Assembly: GCA_002049455.2 (NCBI GenBank)
Contig: KV919087.1
Coordinates: 1 to 64,000 of the forward strand
Source of the DNA: Porphyra umbilicalis
Taxonomy: Eukaryota; Rhodophyta; Bangiophyceae; Bangiales; Bangiaceae
Direction of reading: 5' to 3'
DNA: 64,000 nt
Both the position numbers and the translations under genes were made by a program. This document shows, one piece after another, positions 43,747-53,900 of this stretch; the stretch's first letter is position 1; each line of letters starts with the position of its first letter. The notes below the pieces were generated by a model, which had not been told where the DNA came from, did no database searches, and was given only the letters and a program-made list of their open reading frames with translations.

Positions 43747-44119
43747 TGTGAAGTCGGTGTGGTCAAGTGGGTGCGTTGTTTTACTATGGCAGAGGTCCTG
43801 GGCCGTGTCCAGCCACCTAATGTACCCCAGACGGCCCCAGGACAGGTCGTCGGGCAGCCCGCTCTCGGAGCACACCCACGTGCCTCAGTTCTCAGTGCGC
43901 GCGGGCCGCGGCGCACCTCCCAGAACGGGGCATGCACCTCCCCACACAAGTCCCCCCCCGCGAGCTCACCCCAGCAGAGAGTGCCCACTACGAGACCAAC
44001 AAATCAAGTACACACAAGTACAGAACATACAACAAGTGCATAGGTAAATACCCAAAACTGAGTCCCAATGCTCAACCGGGTAAGTATAGACAAATGGAAT
44101 TGCTGAGCCATGCTCAACA
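43747..44119 (-). repeat. 3' LTR of element C
   Basis: Minus strand begins TGTTGAGCATGGCTCAGCAA and ends CACACCGACTTCACA. The TGTTGAGCATGGCTCAGCA start is shared with element D. Confidence 0.9.
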
Positions 44120-45031
44120 CTCCCCCCAATTACATTGTGACGGTTCCGGAGTCCGGTTGCAAGGTAGCCCGGCTTCCGGCTTACAGCTTGATTTGGCTTC
44201 CCGATCGCCGCTGCTCGGGCCCGGGCTGTAGCAGTACAGCCCTCCTCGGGAAGCCATATCAGTTTTGGGCTGTACTGATACAGAACCCCCCCTCCCCGAC
44301 TTGGCCGCAAAACGCGATGTGGGCCAAAAAACCGCCCACCGCCAAGTCGACAACCGCCGACTCGGACAGCATCAGAGCACCCGCCAGCCGACCGTCAGGC
44401 CGCCGCAAGCCGCCCAACCGCCGCAAAGTCAACGCAAACCGCCGACTTGGTAGAGACGCATGAAGCTGGGCTGTATCAGTACAGCCCTCCCCCCGCCACT
44501 TAAAACAAAAAACGATGTCCGCCAAGTCCGCCTCGGTCGACGCGGACAGCATCGGAGAAGCCCGTAGCCGACCGCCCGACCGCCGCAGGCCACCCAGTCG
44601 GCGTAAAGGCGACGCAAGCCGCTGCCTTCGTAGCGATGCAAGGGCCTGGAGCTGTATCAGTACAGCCGCAACGGCTACCGCCCAGCCGAAAATCGAATTG
44701 ACGCGGTCGTCCAATGTTGATCGGATCGTCCGACGAAACGTTCGGTAGACATCGATTCGACTGGCCGCCCCCGACTCGATCGGCAAAACGTCGACTTGAT
44801 CGACGAATTTCGGCACGAATCCGACACGGGCTGTATCAGTACAGCCCGCCGACAATCGGATCCAGATTCCGAGGAGGGCTGTACTGATACAGCCCAGCCC
44901 CCGACTTCGCCAGAAACCGCCCAATCGACCCGAAGCCGTTCCGGGCCGCCGACACCGCCACTCCGCCGCCAACCACCGCCCCACCCGAGGGGGCTCAGCA
45001 CTGCGGCGAAGGACGTAGGGCCCGCGTGCCG
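44120..45031 (-). repeat. 3' internal segment of element C with six palindromes (CTGTA/TACAG type)
   Basis: GGGCTGTA-NNNN-TACAGCCC occurs, whole or with short arm changes, at 44223-44242, 44267-44283, 44468-44487, 44651-44666, 44828-44847 and 44876-44895, in both orientations (loop tcag or ctga, once gcag). Between them lie CGACTTGG- and CCGCCGAC-rich spacers. There is no coding frame of note. Confidence 0.85.
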
Positions 45032-45504
45032 TGTGAAGTGAGCGGTAGTTGGGTGGATGCGTTGGTTTACTCGGGGCGGGTCTGCGGCACAAGGCCAGCA
45101 GCCTCTTGACCCCCAGACGACCCGCTCCCAGCGCCCTCCAGGAACATCCCCACTCTCACGCCGTCGCAGAGCGCACGGCGCACCTCCCGAGGGGGAGCTC
45201 ACACCCAGAGGGCACAGCCTCTAACCACCTCACAAGTCCGGACCATCCCGCCGAGCTCAACCCGCTAATCTCCCGGAGCTAAGCCCCTAATGGGTCGCCC
45301 AAAAACACAAATACAATCAAATACATGCCAAAATACACACCACAAATACATGACAGTAGGTGTCACAAAGTCCCATCATACTTCGGACTTGTCCCGAAAT
45401 ACATATGGCTTGCATGCAATACATTGCTACTTACCCGGAAATACCGCCGGACTTGTCGCTGCCAATGCACCTCGCCATGTGGAGCTGCTGAGCCATGCTC
45501 AACA
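45032..45504 (-). repeat. 3' LTR of element D
   Basis: 473 bp, starting TGTTGAGCATGGCTCAGCAG and ending CACTTCACA on the minus strand. Confidence 0.9.
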
Positions 45505-46158
45505 CTCCCCCCAGGTCCACATGGGCGCTGGGTGTGCGGGCCACGTCCCGATGTCGCCATCGGGAAAACGTGACCGCGGCAAGAGTCGAATTCCGGGTGC
45601 CTGTCTCACAGGCAGGAAACCCAGGTGCAGTTGGTATCGATACCAACCAAAAAATCAACCACAACAGATGCCCCCGTACGAAGGCCCATGTGAAAGAGGA
45701 CGTCGAGCTGACCAAAAAAGATTGGACAGCTCCGTCAGAGTCCATCAGACGGCGGAGATACGACCCGCCGCCCGGCCCGGCCGCGAAGAACAGTAGCGCT
45801 ACTATCCATCGCCAGCTCCGGGTCGCTACACGTGGCCGACCACGTGTTACAACTCGACACGTGGACAGCCACGTGTTACAACGCGACACGTGGACAGCCA
45901 CGTGTTAGAACTTGATCCGCAGACGCGTGGCACTCCACGTGTTGCAACTCGATCCGACCGCTAGAGGTTGGGTAGTAGCGCTACTAACCTTCCCTTCTGC
46001 GACTTGGCCGAAATGGACCACCGGGCCCGACGTGGACCGTAGCGCTACTACCCATGTCGACCAAAACGCCGCAAATCGACTCCGGACCAGATCGACTCGG
46101 CCGATAACCGCGACTCCGCGGTTGTGCCACTGGCCGTCCCCAGTAGCACCGCAGCCGC
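45505..46158 (-). repeat. 3' internal segment of element D with AGTAGCGCTACT palindromes
   Basis: AGTAGCGCTACT at 45793-45804 and 45974-45985, and a shorter TAGCGCTA core at 46040-46047. A second set of repeats, based on CACGTG (ccacgtgttacaac), fills 45829-45945 with about four units. A hairpin-like gccactgg...ccagtagc lies just after the pol stop at about 46128-46149. Confidence 0.85.
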
Positions 46159-49100
46159 TCAGCACTTCCCCAACGGGGGGCCGCCGAGGCCAGCGTCGCG
46201 CACCACCTCGCCCAGGTCCCCGCCAGTCCCGATGGCGTTCCGGAAAGCCATAAACGCCGGCAACGGCAGCGGCTTAGTGAGCCCGTCCGCCGGCATCTCC
46301 GCGCTCGGGAGGAAGTAGAATGCCACCTCCCCGCGGGCCTGGTAGTCTCGCACCATGTGGAAAGCCACGTCCACGTGCTTAGTCCGCCCCGTCGCTTCCG
46401 GGTTGTTGACAAGCGCCAGGCAGGACTGGTTGTCCTCCCTCATTGGCACGGCTCCGCCGTCGACGCCCAGCACCGACAGCAGCTTGCGTAGCCACAGCGC
46501 CTCCTTGGTCGCCATCGCGGCGGCCACGTACTCCGCCTCGGCCGTCGAGGTGGCCACGGTCGACTGGCGCTTGCTTGCCCACGCAATCGGCCCGCCATTG
46601 CAGGTAAAGACGAAACCGGTTGTCGACCGACGACCGTCGATGTCGCCGGCCCAGTCGGCGTCGACAAACCCTTGCAGCGGCTCGCTGCCGCCGTAGACCA
46701 CCCCCAGGCGAGTCGTCCCGCGCAGGTAGCGCAAAACCCCCTTGGCCGCGCGCATGTGGTCCTCCTCAGGGCAGGACATGAAGCGCGACAGCACCCCTAC
46801 GGCAAAGGCGATGTCTGGCCTAGTCGTGGTAGACAGGTAGAGGAGGGAGCCAACCAACTCGGCATAACGGTTGCCCTCCGGCAGCAGGCCCTCCCCTGTC
46901 TTGGTCAGCTTGACCCCCGACGCCATCGGCGTCTTGTTTGGCGTCGCCTTAACCATCCCGAACGCCTCCAGCAGCGTCGCGTTGTGCCCCGGGTTGCTCA
47001 ACGTCAGAGTCTTGGCCGCCCGGTTGCGCATGACCTTCATGCCAATGAAGTCCTTGACCTCCCCCATGTCGCGCACCTCAAACTTGGCAGACACGGAGTG
47101 CTTGACGGCCTTGACCCCAGCCAGCTTCTCGCCCGCCACGATAAGGTCGTCGACGTACACGAGGATAAAGATACACCCGTGCACGGGGTGGTGCCACTCA
47201 TAGAGGCACGGGTCCACCTTGGACCGGACCGCCCCCATCTCCTTGAGCTCTTGGTCGAGCTTGATGCCCCACAGCCGCCCCGCCTGCTTTGTCCCGTAGA
47301 GTGCCAGGTTCAGCCGACACATCTCCTCCAGCCCCTCGGGCTCGACACCGTCGGGGAGTTTGATGTACATCTCCTTGTCCATCTTGGCGTTGAGGAAGGC
47401 TGTCTTGACGTCGACATGGTGGATCTCCCAGCTCATGGCTGCCGCCACAGCAAAGAGGGCACGTGTTGTGGCCGCGTTGGGTACCGGAGCCCACGTCTCG
47501 TCAAAGTCTCGTCCCGGCACCTGGTTGAAGCCTTGGGCCACAAGTCGAGCCTTGTAGTGCGTCAGATTGCCCTCCGCGTCGTGCTTGATGTCGAACACGA
47601 ATCGCGTCTTGATGGCATTTTGCTTCTTGTTGTTGCCCTTGGTCTTGGACCAGGTGCCAAGGTTCTTGTGTGCCGCCACCTCCTCCTTAATGGCCTGCTT
47701 CCACAGCGGCCAGTCAGGACGAGCGCGCGCCTCCTTCTCGTTTGCAGGCGGTTTGTGCAAGTCCCAGCCCGCTGCAGCCGCGGACGCGGTACAGCTTGCC
47801 AGGTACGCCTTGGGATCCTTCTCCCACCAGGTTAAATTGAGAGCTGGCTTGCGCTTCGAGCGCCGAGGCCCCGGTGTGACGCTGTCACTGGCCGCAGGTG
47901 CTTGACCGACCCCGGGTGTCGATTCACCGTCGCCGTCATCGTCGTCTTCCTCGCTCTCTTCAGCGAGGGAAGGAGGACCACCATCTTCGTCGCTAATGGA
48001 AGTTTCGTCGGGGGTGTACTCGTCCTCACGCCCGCCTTCGGCGTCGAGCATGTCCATTGCCCCTTCGGTGCCGTCGACGCTGTCGGCGTCAGCTTCCGCA
48101 GTTAGCCGGGGACCAGCGCTTGACCCGACCGCCGACGTCTCGACCTTAGCCGGGTTCTCCTCCATCAGCACGTCTCGACGCTCGAAGACTTGGTTCGTCT
48201 CATCCTCGAGGATGCGGTAGGCCTTGCCACCGACCGTGTAGCCAACAAAGCGGCCGACGTCGGTCCTTGGCTCCAGCTTGCGTTGCTGCTTCTTGGGTTT
48301 GAGCGCCCACGCCCGGCTCGCCCAAACGCGGAATCCCGCGACGTTGGGGCGTCGACCCGTTAGGGCCTCCAGCGGTGTCACGTCCAGCCCCGCCTTGGGA
48401 GATCGGTTGAGCACATGGACAACGGAGGCCAACGCCTCGGCCCACAGCTCTTCCTCCGCGCCGGCGTCAAGCAGGGCAGCACGCACGCGCTCCATTAGCG
48501 TGCGGTTCACCCGCTCCGCCTTGCCGTTCTGCTGCGACTTGTACGGCGCCGTCATCTCAGACGTGATGCCCTTATCCTCGTACCACGCCTTGAGATCTTT
48601 CGTGACGTACTCCTTTGCACCGTCGTGACGGACACGCTTCACTTTCACGCCCGTCAGCGTCTCAAGCTGCTTGATGCGCGTCTTGAGCACCTCCGGCGCC
48701 ATCCCCTTTGTCTTGATAGGTGTAGCCGTGATGAACCCTGTTGAGTCCTCCAGCGCCGTCATAAAGTAGATGGAACCACCCAGCGACTCAGTGAGTGGGC
48801 CACCAATGTCGGTGTGCACAAGTTCGCACTTGGTCGTCGCTGTAGACGAGCGGGGGCTCGGCGCCTGCACCATCTTGCCGTCCACACACGGCACACACAC
48901 AGTGCCAATAACGCGCTTGGCGTCTGCCACTGACGACGGCATGCCGTCGACCATTGTGGCCGCCCGCTTGAGGTTCTTTAACCCCAAGTGGTTGAAACGA
49001 CGGTGCCACAGCTCCGCCTCCCCAGCTATACGCGTGGATGCCGCGTTAGCCGACGCCTGGACCGGCGTCACCTTGAGCACATACTGCTCCAGGTCGTTCA

Positions 49101-50337
49101 CCTTGCCGACCACCGACGCCTTGTCGAGCACTCCGCTCGAGCCAACAGCATCCCCGTCGCTAAGGATGTAGCAGGCGTTGTCAACAAACACCACCGCACC
49201 TCGATTGCGGTCGACCGCTCGAACCGACAGCAGGTTGCTAGTCAGGTCCGGAACGAGCATAGCCTCCTCGAGTACCATGCGCGTCTTGGTGTTCCCTTTG
49301 CCAACGTCCATGGAGACGTGGCCGTGCCCCTTGATGGGCACCTTGTCGCCGTTGGCCAAGGTGACCTCGGCCCCGCTTCCCGCCGTCCGGATGGTGAAGC
49401 CCTTATCCCCGGCGGCCATGTGGTTGGTTGCGCCAGAGTCGAGCGCCCAGATTGATATCCCGCGTGTGCTCCCGTGAGCCTTGCTGCTCCCGGAATTGCC
49501 GGTGAAAGCAGTGTAGGCCAAAGCGGCACCCGCGTGGGGCCCGCCGCCGTGGCCGCCTTCACGACCACCACCGCCGGGCTTGCCCTTGCCCTTGGCCTCG
49601 TCCGCCTTCTTCTTGTAGCAGTCGCGCTGCATGTGCCCTTTCTTGTTGCAGTAGAAGCACACGACCGATTCCTTGTCAAACGACTTCTTGTGCGCCGCTG
49701 CCGCAAAGGCTTGTGACTTGACACTGCCAAAAGGCTTGGACGCGGCGACGGTAATGCTCCGCTGCTCCACTTGCAGCAGCTTAGCCGTCACGTCCGACAT
49801 GACGAGCTTGGTGTCCTTGTTCTCCAAGACCGTCCTCAGCATCCCGTAATCTGACGGGAGCCCCGACAAGACACGCAGTGCGAGCGTGTTGTCGTCCACC
49901 GGGTTGCCGAGCATGGCGAGCTCGTCCCGGATCATCTTGGCGCGTGACGTGAACTTGATGATGTTCTCGTCGCCGCCCTTCTTCAGGCTGCTCAGCTCGT
50001 CCATGAGCCGCAGCAGCTGCGCGTTGTCACGCGCCTCGAACATGACCTTGAGCGCGTCCCACGCCTCCTTGGCCGTGTCCACCGACGTGACCGTGTTGAG
50101 ATGCACGGGCTTGACCGACATCTGGATGGTCGCCAGCGCCGCCTCGTTCATGGTGTCCCACGCTTCGACCACCGGGTCGGACTTCTTGTCGTCCGACGCA
50201 GAAGCCGGGCGGTCCGTCACGACCGCCGCCCATAGCTTCTCCTTCTTGAGCGGCGCACGCTGGTACGCCGCCCACACCTTGTAGTCGTCGTCCAGCTGCG
50301 CGAACCGCAGGCCGCCAAAGCGGCCGTGGTCTGACAT
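46159..50337 (-). CDS. Copia gag-pol polyprotein of element D
   Basis: 1392 residues from the ATG at 50337 (MSDHGRFGGLRFAQLDDDY), chosen because elements C and E have the same start. The frame is open further up, with an ATG inside the primer-binding site (ATGGGCCCAG). Order: gag, CCHC knuckle (CFYCNKKGHMQRDC), protease LDSGATNHMA, integrase with HHCC and D,D,E core (TDIGGP; KSQQNGKAERVN), an acidic linker, reverse transcriptase with YVDD, and RNase H (FVDADWAGD; STAEAEY). It looks intact. Closest to element E, then C. Confidence 0.93.
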   Translation of the reverse strand: MSDHGRFGGLRFAQLDDDYKVWAAYQRAPLKKEKLWAAVVTDRPASASDDKKSDPVVEAWDTMNEAALATIQMSVKPVHLNTVTSVDTAKEAWDALKVMFEARDNAQLLRLMDELSSLKKGGDENIIKFTSRAKMIRDELAMLGNPVDDNTLALRVLSGLPSDYGMLRTVLENKDTKLVMSDVTAKLLQVEQRSITVAASKPFGSVKSQAFAAAAHKKSFDKESVVCFYCNKKGHMQRDCYKKKADEAKGKGKPGGGGREGGHGGGPHAGAALAYTAFTGNSGSSKAHGSTRGISIWALDSGATNHMAAGDKGFTIRTAGSGAEVTLANGDKVPIKGHGHVSMDVGKGNTKTRMVLEEAMLVPDLTSNLLSVRAVDRNRGAVVFVDNACYILSDGDAVGSSGVLDKASVVGKVNDLEQYVLKVTPVQASANAASTRIAGEAELWHRRFNHLGLKNLKRAATMVDGMPSSVADAKRVIGTVCVPCVDGKMVQAPSPRSSTATTKCELVHTDIGGPLTESLGGSIYFMTALEDSTGFITATPIKTKGMAPEVLKTRIKQLETLTGVKVKRVRHDGAKEYVTKDLKAWYEDKGITSEMTAPYKSQQNGKAERVNRTLMERVRAALLDAGAEEELWAEALASVVHVLNRSPKAGLDVTPLEALTGRRPNVAGFRVWASRAWALKPKKQQRKLEPRTDVGRFVGYTVGGKAYRILEDETNQVFERRDVLMEENPAKVETSAVGSSAGPRLTAEADADSVDGTEGAMDMLDAEGGREDEYTPDETSISDEDGGPPSLAEESEEDDDDGDGESTPGVGQAPAASDSVTPGPRRSKRKPALNLTWWEKDPKAYLASCTASAAAAGWDLHKPPANEKEARARPDWPLWKQAIKEEVAAHKNLGTWSKTKGNNKKQNAIKTRFVFDIKHDAEGNLTHYKARLVAQGFNQVPGRDFDETWAPVPNAATTRALFAVAAAMSWEIHHVDVKTAFLNAKMDKEMYIKLPDGVEPEGLEEMCRLNLALYGTKQAGRLWGIKLDQELKEMGAVRSKVDPCLYEWHHPVHGCIFILVYVDDLIVAGEKLAGVKAVKHSVSAKFEVRDMGEVKDFIGMKVMRNRAAKTLTLSNPGHNATLLEAFGMVKATPNKTPMASGVKLTKTGEGLLPEGNRYAELVGSLLYLSTTTRPDIAFAVGVLSRFMSCPEEDHMRAAKGVLRYLRGTTRLGVVYGGSEPLQGFVDADWAGDIDGRRSTTGFVFTCNGGPIAWASKRQSTVATSTAEAEYVAAAMATKEALWLRKLLSVLGVDGGAVPMREDNQSCLALVNNPEATGRTKHVDVAFHMVRDYQARGEVAFYFLPSAEMPADGLTKPLPLPAFMAFRNAIGTGGDLGEVVRDAGLGGPPLGKC

Positions 50338-50480
50338 GTTGACGACCTCGGCGCCGCACAGCGCCGCACTAACGACGTAGGGAGCAGAGAACGCCCGCCC
50401 CACGCCGGAACACACCGCGACCCCAGCAACGTCGTCTCGCCAGCGACCGCAGGGAAGACGACGATTACCACCAGCGACAG

Positions 50481-50494
50481 CTGGGCCCATAACC
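50481..50494 (-). promoter_or_regulatory. Primer-binding site of element D
   Basis: GGTTATGGGCCCAG on the minus strand, directly after the 5' LTR. Complementary to the initiator tRNA-Met anticodon arm. Confidence 0.85.
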
Positions 50495-50967
50495 TGTGAA
50501 GTGAGCGGTAGTTGGGTGGATGCGTTGGTTTACTCGGGGCGGGTCTGCGGCACAAGGCCAGCAGCCTCTTGACCCCCAGACGACCCGCTCCCAGCGCCCT
50601 CCAGGAACATCCCCACTCTCACGCCGTCGCAGAGCGCACGGCGCACATCCCGAGGGGGAGCTCACACCCAGAGGGCACAGCCCCTAACCACCCCACAAGT
50701 CCGGACCATCCCGCCAAGCTCAACCCGCTAATCTCCCGGAGCTAAGCCCCTAATGGGTCGCCCAAAAACACAAATACAATCAAATACCTGCCAAAATACA
50801 CACCACAAGTACATGACAGTAGGTGTCACAAAGTCCCATCATACTTCGGACTTGTCCCGAAATACATATGGCTTGCATACAATACATTGCTACTTACCCG
50901 GAAATACCGCCGGACTTGTCGCTGCCAATGCACCTCGCCATGTGGAGCTGCTGAGCCATGCTCAACA
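50495..50967 (-). repeat. 5' LTR of element D
   Basis: 473 bp partner of 45032-45504. Its outer end meets the pol of element C. Confidence 0.9.
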
Positions 50968-53900
50968 GCCGCTACTCCCCGAAGTGCCCAGATCCGAGCC
51001 ATCGCCGATGACGCCCCGGAATGTGGTGAACGCCGGGGCCGGCAGTGGCTTCGTCATGCCATCTGCGGGCATGTCGGCGCTGGGAAGAAAGTAGAAGGCA
51101 ACCTCCCCACGCGCGACGTAGTCGCGCACCATGTGGTACGCAACGTCTACGTGCTTGGTACGCCCGGTGGCTTCGGGATTGTTGACCAAAGCGAGGCACG
51201 CCTGGTTGTCCTCCCCCATGGGCACGGTGTCCCCGTCGACGCCCAGCTCCGACAGAAGTTTGCGCAGCCACAGCGCCTCCTTGATTGCCATAGCGGCGGC
51301 GACGTACTCGGCCTCGGCCGTTGACGTCGCCACGGTCGACTGGCGCTTGCTCGTCCACGATATCGGCCCGCCATTGAGGGTGAAGACAAAGCCCGTCGTC
51401 GACCGACGAGCGTCAATATCGCCTGCCCAGTCTGCGTCAACGTACCCTTGGAGAGGCTTGTCGTCACCGTAGACGACCCCTAGTCGCGTAGCCCCGCGAA
51501 GATATCGGAGCACCCCCTTGGCCGCGCGCATGTGGTCCTCCTCGGGGCATGACATGTAGCGGGAGAGCACGCCCACGGAAAAGGCAATGTCCGGCCTCGT
51601 CGTCGTGGAGAGGTACAGCAACGAGCCAACAAGCTCGGCGTACCGGTTGCCCTCGGGCAGTAGATTCTCCCCCGTCTTGCAAAGCTTGGCACCTGACACC
51701 ATGGGCGTCTTGTTAGGCGCAGACTTGTTCATCTGGAAAGCCTCAAGCAGGGAACTGACATGCCCCGGATTGCTCAGGGTGATCACCTTGGCAGCCCGCT
51801 CTCGCATGACCTTCATGCCAATGAAGTCCTTGACCTCACCCATGTCGCGCACGTCGAAAGACGCCAACACCGAGGCCTTGACCATCTGGACCCCGTCGAG
51901 GCTTTTTCCAGCCACAATGAGATCGTCCACGTAGACGAGGATGTAGACAAGCCCGTGCACAGGGTGGCTCCACGTGTAGAGGCACGGGTCCACCTTGGAC
52001 CGGACCGCTCCGATGGCATTGAGCTCTTTGTTAAGCTTGATGCCCCACAATCGTCCCGCCTGTTTGGTCCCATAGAGAGCCAGGTTCAGACGGCGGACAT
52101 CACCTTCCTCCCCCGGCTCGGCTCCGACCGGAAGCTTGATGTACATCTCCTTGTCCATCTTTGCGTTGAGGAAGGCCGTCTTCACATCCACGTGGTGAAC
52201 TTCCCAGTCCTTGGCCGCCGCCACCGCGAAGAGCGCGCGTGTCGTGGCCGAGCTCGGCACTGGTGCCCATGTCTCATCAAAGTCGCGCCCCGGCACTTGG
52301 TTGAAGCCCTGCGCCACCAGTCGCGCCTTGTACCGAGTCATGTTGCCCTCAGCATCGTGCTTGATGTCGTACACGTACCGCGTTTTGACAGCCTTACGCT
52401 TGTTGCTGCTCCTGGTATTGGACCAGGTACCAAGCTTCTTGTGTGCGAGGTACTCTTCTTTCTCAGCCGCCTTCCAACGCGGCCAGTCCGATCGCGCACG
52501 CGCCTCCTTCGCATTGGCTGGCGCCTTGGTCAGGTCCCATCCCGACGGATCTCCGCCCTTGGGTCCTTCTGCAGCGTATGCCTTTGGGTTACGCTCCCAC
52601 CAGGTAACCTTGGGTGCCGGCTTGCGCTTCGACCGCCGGAGTGCTTGCACCCCGTCGTCACCACTCTCTGTGGTGGATCCAGACAGCACGTCGTGTCCAT
52701 CATGATCCGCCGCGTCCTCGCCGGCGTCATTGTCATCTCCGTCTTCTGCGTCGAGTCCGGAAGCCTCGTCCGGCTCAACGTCGCTCTCTGACGACTGCTG
52801 CGAGGCATACTCGTCCCCGCTTGCGGCTTCCGCTTCCAGCATGTCCATGGCGCCGTCCTCCTTGTCACCATCCGTCTGACTGGTCAGGAAAGGGGTGGAA
52901 GCAGGGCCAGGGACAGAGGTCATCTTGATGGCTTTGCTTGAGGTCTCCTCCATGAGCACATCTCGGCGCTCAAAGACCTTGTTTGAGCCATCCTCTAGGA
53001 TGCGGTAGGCCTTGCCACCAACAGTGTAGCCGACAAAACGGCCGACGTCGGTCCTGGGTTCCAGCTTTCGCTGCTGCTGCTTGGGCTTCAGAGCCCATGC
53101 CCGGCTCCCCAAGACCCGAAATCCCTTCACGTCGGGGCGTCTCCCCGTGAGGGCTTCCAGCAGGGTCACATCTTGACCCGCCTTGGGGGATCGGTTGAGC
53201 ACGTGGATGACGGTTGACAAAGCCTCCGCCCACAGCTCCTCTTCCGCTCCGGCGTCCAGAAGAGCCGCACGGACGCGCTCCATGATGTACCGGTTGGCGC
53301 GCTCTGCCTTCCCGTTCTGCTGCGAAGAGTACGGCGCCGTCTTCTCAGACGTAATGCCTTTGTCTTCATACCAGGCCTGGAGGTCGCGGCTCACGTACTC
53401 CTTGGCTCCATCGTGACGAACCCGCTTCACCTTAAGCCAAGTTAGGGTCTCTAGCTGCTTGATGCGGGCCTTGAGGACATCCGGAACCATGCCCTTGGAC
53501 TTGATGGGCGTCGCCGTGATGAACCCAGTGGAGTCTTCCATCAGAGTCACGAAGTAGACAGAGCCGCCCAGCGACGCCGTCAACGGCCCATCAACGTCCG
53601 TGTGAACCAACTCGCACTTGGTGGTGGTCGTTGTCGAGCGATGATGCGGAGAACGCGCCATCTTTCCGTCGACACAAGGCACGCATACCGTACCAGGAAC
53701 GCGCTTGGCGTCGGCTACCGTCGATGGAATCCCATCGACCATCCCAACCACACGCTTGAGGTTCTCGAAACCCAAGTGGTTGAACCGGCGGTGCCACAGC
53801 TCTGCCTCGCCGTCCATGTGCGTGGAGACGGCTCTGGCTGACGCCGTGACCGGAGTCACCTTCAGCACGTAGTTCTCCGACTCGCTGACCGAGCCGACGA

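Larger units (their letters stand above)
45032..50967 (-). mobile_element. Ty1/copia LTR retrotransposon D, whole, nested in element C
   Basis: LTRs at 45032-45504 and 50495-50967 are both 473 bp (about 7 differences by eye). gccg is found on both sides (45028-45031, 50968-50971), so the duplication is 4 bp or 5 bp with one change. Gag-pol is a single long frame. A 650-bp palindrome-bearing segment lies between pol and the 3' LTR. It looks whole. Confidence 0.92.

Noticed and set aside
43747-44119. Solo LTR
   Set aside because: It matches 55276-55648 in length and sequence, and the two share the gttgg duplication, so it is the 3' LTR of element C separated by the nested element D.
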